DNA of 64,000 nucleotides from Adenanthera pavonina (Eukaryota > Streptophyta > Magnoliopsida > Fabales > Fabaceae). The position numbers and the translations under genes are program-made. The stretch's first letter is position 1, and every line of letters starts with the position of its first letter. The notes under the pieces are model-generated. The model worked only from the letters and a program-made list of their open reading frames with translations, was not told the origin of the DNA and did no database searches. The stretch lies in NCBI GenBank assembly GCA_026686845.1, contig JAIVEN010000013.1:3492001-3556000 (forward strand), written 5' to 3'. This document shows, in pieces, positions 60,571 through 64,000 of the stretch.

Positions 60571-62079
60571 GTAGTCAGAAGAAATTAAAGTGATCACTTT
60601 TCATTGTTGTTAGGTCAGGCATCTTACTAATCCTAGGCTATCAGTTATTCCCTGATAGCTACCAGATGACCACGAAACTAAGATGCTTGAAGAGAAAAAG
60701 CAGGATAGGTAAGGAATACAGTTCAAAGAAAAGGAGTGTGATGGGGAAAAGAATACATTCTTTTTCATAACTACCAGTGTCATCCTAGCTATATTAATTT
60801 CCTTTCAGGGAGGAGAGGGTGTTCCTTGTGCATTCTAAGGTTGGTGACTTGATTTACAAGAATATTTTATTTATATTTTAGTCATATATAGTTGCAGAAA
60901 AAAATGAATCTTCAAGTTGAATTAATTAAGTATAAATTCCTGAGGTGGACGAAAGCGAATAAAGGAGAAGTATTCCATGATCGTGGTTATCCATTGCCCA
61001 CATCCTCCATTCAATCTGCGTCCTATCCTCTACGAGTATTCTGCAAAACATTCTGAAAGCTAATAGGAGAGATATGTTAGAAATACCATCGTATCAAATA
61101 CGGATCAATAAAAATACAGATATGTGTACGGTACGGCGTGTACATGTAGAAACGTTTTTATAAAAGTGAAGCATCGTCAACTTGTCATTTTCTTCATTCT
61201 AAAGTCCCTAATTGCTTTCCCAATTCCATTTTTCACTTCATACTGGTTTTGCTTCCCTATTTGTCGTGACTTTTTTCATATATAAATACTGATATGCTCC
61301 TCAACCATAATTTTGATAAAAATGAAAATGAGAAGAAGAATAATTAACTTTATATTCCCACTACCACATGTGGTTGTAATTACAACTGTATGGGAAAGTA
61401 AACAAAGCAACCCTTGTTCATCTTTACATAGGTAAAGTAGAATCACGCTGCTTAATATGTGCTTTTTGCTTATCCTGTGTTTACTGAACCTAGTTTTGAT
61501 TTACAATTTGAAGCCTCACATCAATGCCAGTGCAGCAGAAATAATTTGTATGAATGTATCATGTTGAAGGCCTAAGAGATTCCCTAATCAGTAATCACAA
61601 TACTAAATTGCCAAATGGAATTAGTGTTCATAATTCTCCTCTATCATCTTTTTGCAATGACATTGACCTGATTCCGACAGGTGATTTCCAAGAGGCAGCC
61701 TGAAAAATACATTATTAGAAAGCAAAGTTTTGGAGGAGGGAAGTAAGAGAATTCACAAAAAGAAAAGAAGAAATAACAGTAACGAGGAGGATAAAAAGAA
61801 CAGGAAGTTTTGGTTCAATGATAATCTTTACTTTGTTTTCATCTTCCAAAACCATCCAAATTAGAACTTCAAAATTATAAAGGAATGAAGATTTTGAAGC
61901 TTTTAAATTATCTTATTTTCATTAATAACTCCTCCCTGCCCCTCCCCTTCATTATCCCTGTCAAAACGTACCTGTAGCTATAATTTTATGAGCAGAAAAG
62001 TTGGAATTAAGCCTAGGGTGTTTAGACCAAAGAAGGAAGCAAAAAGAAATAACAGATGAGAATGAGGTGCCATACTTAG
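60571..62079. other. upstream region of the CML gene and downstream flank of the LRR gene
   Basis: No clear gene. A minus-strand segment at about 61690-61634 follows a TTTTTCAG acceptor and reads about 18 codons to a TGA; it could be an alternative last exon of the malectin-like/LRR gene. The rest is ordinary intergenic sequence. Confidence 0.35.
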
Positions 62080-63696
62080 TTAGACTTTCACACCACTCCG
62101 ATTTTCTAGCTCTGGAGGAACTTTGCCATCGAGTTTGTTGTTTTGGAGATATCTGTTATACCAAAGGGGAAAGTTATATTCAGTAGTAAGCTAAGGACCT
62201 AAAAGAGAAGAGAATCACAGTGTTCAGTTTAGCGACCCTGCAAAGGCAAAAATCTTACATTTCACGCAGTTTTGGAAGTTTCCCGATTGATGGAGAAATT
62301 GACCCTTGAAGTTGATTATTCTCCAAATGCCTTACATCGGAACAGTGACCATGAAGAGGAGGAAGAAAAACATCAGGTTACAGAGGATATTTTAAGTCAG
62401 CTCAGAAAAAAGAGAGTAACAAAGAAGGGCATGAGTTCAATAAAATTATCTATTTGTTATCAAGTTTTGTCTGTATCAAATTTTACCAAAAATTCGCAAA
62501 GGGAAGAATGAAGATGAAAAATATCTTGGTCTACATACAGAGTTTGTAGCTCCTTCAGCTTAGACAAGTCGGGTATTTCTCCTGAGAGGCTATTTCCAGG
62601 TAGCCAACTGGGACCATGATTTCAATAGCAGAGTATCATGATTAAGTTGTAACTAAAAGAAACCGCTAACCATGTTAGATTAAAAGGAATAAGTTCCTTA
62701 CAGATTTATGAGCCCAGTTAAATGGCCAATACTTGGAGAAAGTGAACCAGAGAGCCCAGCCTCCGTCAAGTTCCTTCATATAAAAACCAAAGTGACTGAA
62801 TCCACCATTATACATTAGGAACATTGGATATTTTTGGTTAAATTATTAGACTAGTGTTCAGTTTTTTTATTCAATCTTTAATTTTAATTCGGTCCTGAAG
62901 AACTTTAATGTTGCTGGGATTATCATAGTTTTAAAACATAATCTAATAATTTAATTTCAGTTGTAGTTAATACTTAAACTTACACTGAGATGACCTGACA
63001 GATAAACTCTTGAGAACATTGAACTCCAGTCCACGAATTTTCTTTAGGTAGGCAAGGATCACCGCTCCAGTCAGGAGGTGGATTGTCAAAACTGCTCGCC
63101 AATTGTTCCATTGCAATCACTATAAACAGATTGTCATAACAACTAACTCAAATCATGTGAACAGAGTATCAACTAAATCAAATCCAAAATTCAATCAAGA
63201 AGTTGCAAAGTCTTGAGAGATCTAAACGGTACCATCTCTAGGAATAGTGTGGCCCCCAAGAGGAAGAATCAGTAGGATTTCTCCAGCATTGATCACAGGT
63301 CCAACAGGGCTCCCTTCTCCAGGGGCCAAGGTGATTTTGGTTTGACCAGAGAGTGGCCACTGCGCAGTATAAACTGTGAGACCACTGGCTGTGACATTAA
63401 GTTTGGAGAAAAAAGTTTGGTTATTAATAGCAACATCAAATATCCTCCAGCTGTAAGCGCTTGGTGACCTATTATCCTGAAAATATAGGGCTATGTAGTA
63501 GTTGGAGCTCCGAAGGGACACAAGCGGCCATTGAAGTTCAAGTACCTTCACTCCACTAGTTGTAACTCCAGAAGTGAATACTTTCACTGGTGGGAGATTC
63601 CAGAAATTTGATGAAGTTACATTAGAATGGCTCTCCACAGGAGGGTTCTGATCCATAAATGGTTGCCACATCCGGTTGAATTTGTCGTCGGGATAA
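62080..63696 (-). CDS. malectin-like domain/leucine-rich repeat protein, 5' end outside the window
   Basis: Exons in coding order: 63696-63233, 63119-62984, 62773-62702, 62607-62539, 62330-62259 and 62152-62080, all with GT..AG borders and matching phases. The first carries part of a malectin-like domain (YPDDKFNRMWQPF, SSNYYIALYFQD, WRIFDVAINNQTFF). The next has the LRR N-cap (PDWSGDPCLP, WTGVQCS), followed by LRRs of 23-24 residues on separate exons (LSGSLSPSIGHLTGL, LSGEIPDLSKLKEL, LQGSISPSIGKLPKL, LDGKVPPEL). The frame then stops at 62080-62082, or an unspliced donor leads to a further exon. No kinase is encoded in the window. Such proteins are secreted or membrane-bound; signal peptide and ligand are not visible here. 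Confidence 0.8.
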
Positions 63697-64000
63697 CTAG
63701 GTTCACATATACACACATCTTAACCGTAAGAATTCGCTCTATTTGACTCCAGATTTCAATTTACATCATTCATGCTATTTCCTTATAAAAATATGACAGG
63801 TTTTTTTAAAACAGTTTTTGCATCACATGACAATTGAGTCTTTAAACAAAATTTCTCCACGTCTTATGGTTTGATTAAAGAATCTAATAGTAAACACCTT
63901 AGAAACTTTATCTAATTCCTCTCCAATTTTAATTTAGGCAGCCCTCTATGGATGTTTTCTTTCAATTTGATCTCTTATTCAGTGAAGTCCTTTCAATGTT
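63697..64000. other. upstream intron of the malectin-like/LRR gene
   Basis: Non-coding AT-rich sequence up to the window edge. It directly precedes the acceptor (TGAACCTAG) of the first visible exon and is most simply an intron. Confidence 0.5.

Overview
The window is plant nuclear DNA, almost certainly from a eudicot. It is AT-rich, its genes carry many small introns with GT..AG borders, and it holds a DYW-class PPR gene, a plastid-targeted HDR gene, a plant UPF0496 gene and plant-type Copia, Gypsy (Tat), Helitron, hAT and Stowaway-like elements. I cannot assign a species.

Layout, left to right: (1) bases 1-312, minus strand, the 5' part of an unidentified gene running off the left edge. 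(2) 7.1-11.4 kb, minus, a seven-exon ARIADNE-type RBR E3 ubiquitin ligase. (3) 14.7-22.7 kb, plus, a decayed F-box/LRR gene. An old Copia element (18.4-22.7 kb) sits in its last coding exon, and the 5' LTR of that element carries a nested hAT-type MITE. (4) 24.6-29.3 kb, minus, a seven-exon METTL13/EEF1AKMT4-like methyltransferase. (5) 31.9-33.0 kb, plus, an intronless-CDS UPF0496 gene. (6) 33.9-40.2 kb, a very young Tat-type Gypsy element with flawless TSDs but internally rearranged gag/protease. (7) 44.8-47.2 kb, minus, an intronless PPR-DYW gene, followed by a tRNA-Gln gene. (8) 48.6-52.0 kb, minus, a ten-exon HDR (IspH) gene of the plastid MEP pathway. (9) 52.3-59.9 kb, a graveyard of Helitron remnants (helicase, RPA) and a Stowaway-like MITE. 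(10) 60.0-60.5 kb, minus, an intronless four-EF-hand calmodulin-like gene. (11) 62.1-63.7 kb, minus, a malectin-like/LRR gene running off the right edge.

The host genes are ordinary and do not form a pathway. From memory of Arabidopsis locus numbers, however, ARI1, the methyltransferase, HDR and UPF0496 are close neighbours around At4g34320-At4g34370, so the window looks like a conserved syntenic block inflated by transposons. Splice joins were worked out by hand and reading frames close exactly for the ARI (577 aa), methyltransferase (254 aa) and HDR (465 aa) models.

The most unusual structure is the Gypsy element. Its LTRs, TSD and polypurine tract point to the minus strand, while its primer-binding site, gag and protease fragments point to the plus strand in a permuted order. 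The 28 terminal bases of the LTR that are missing from one end reappear inverted beside the primer-binding site.
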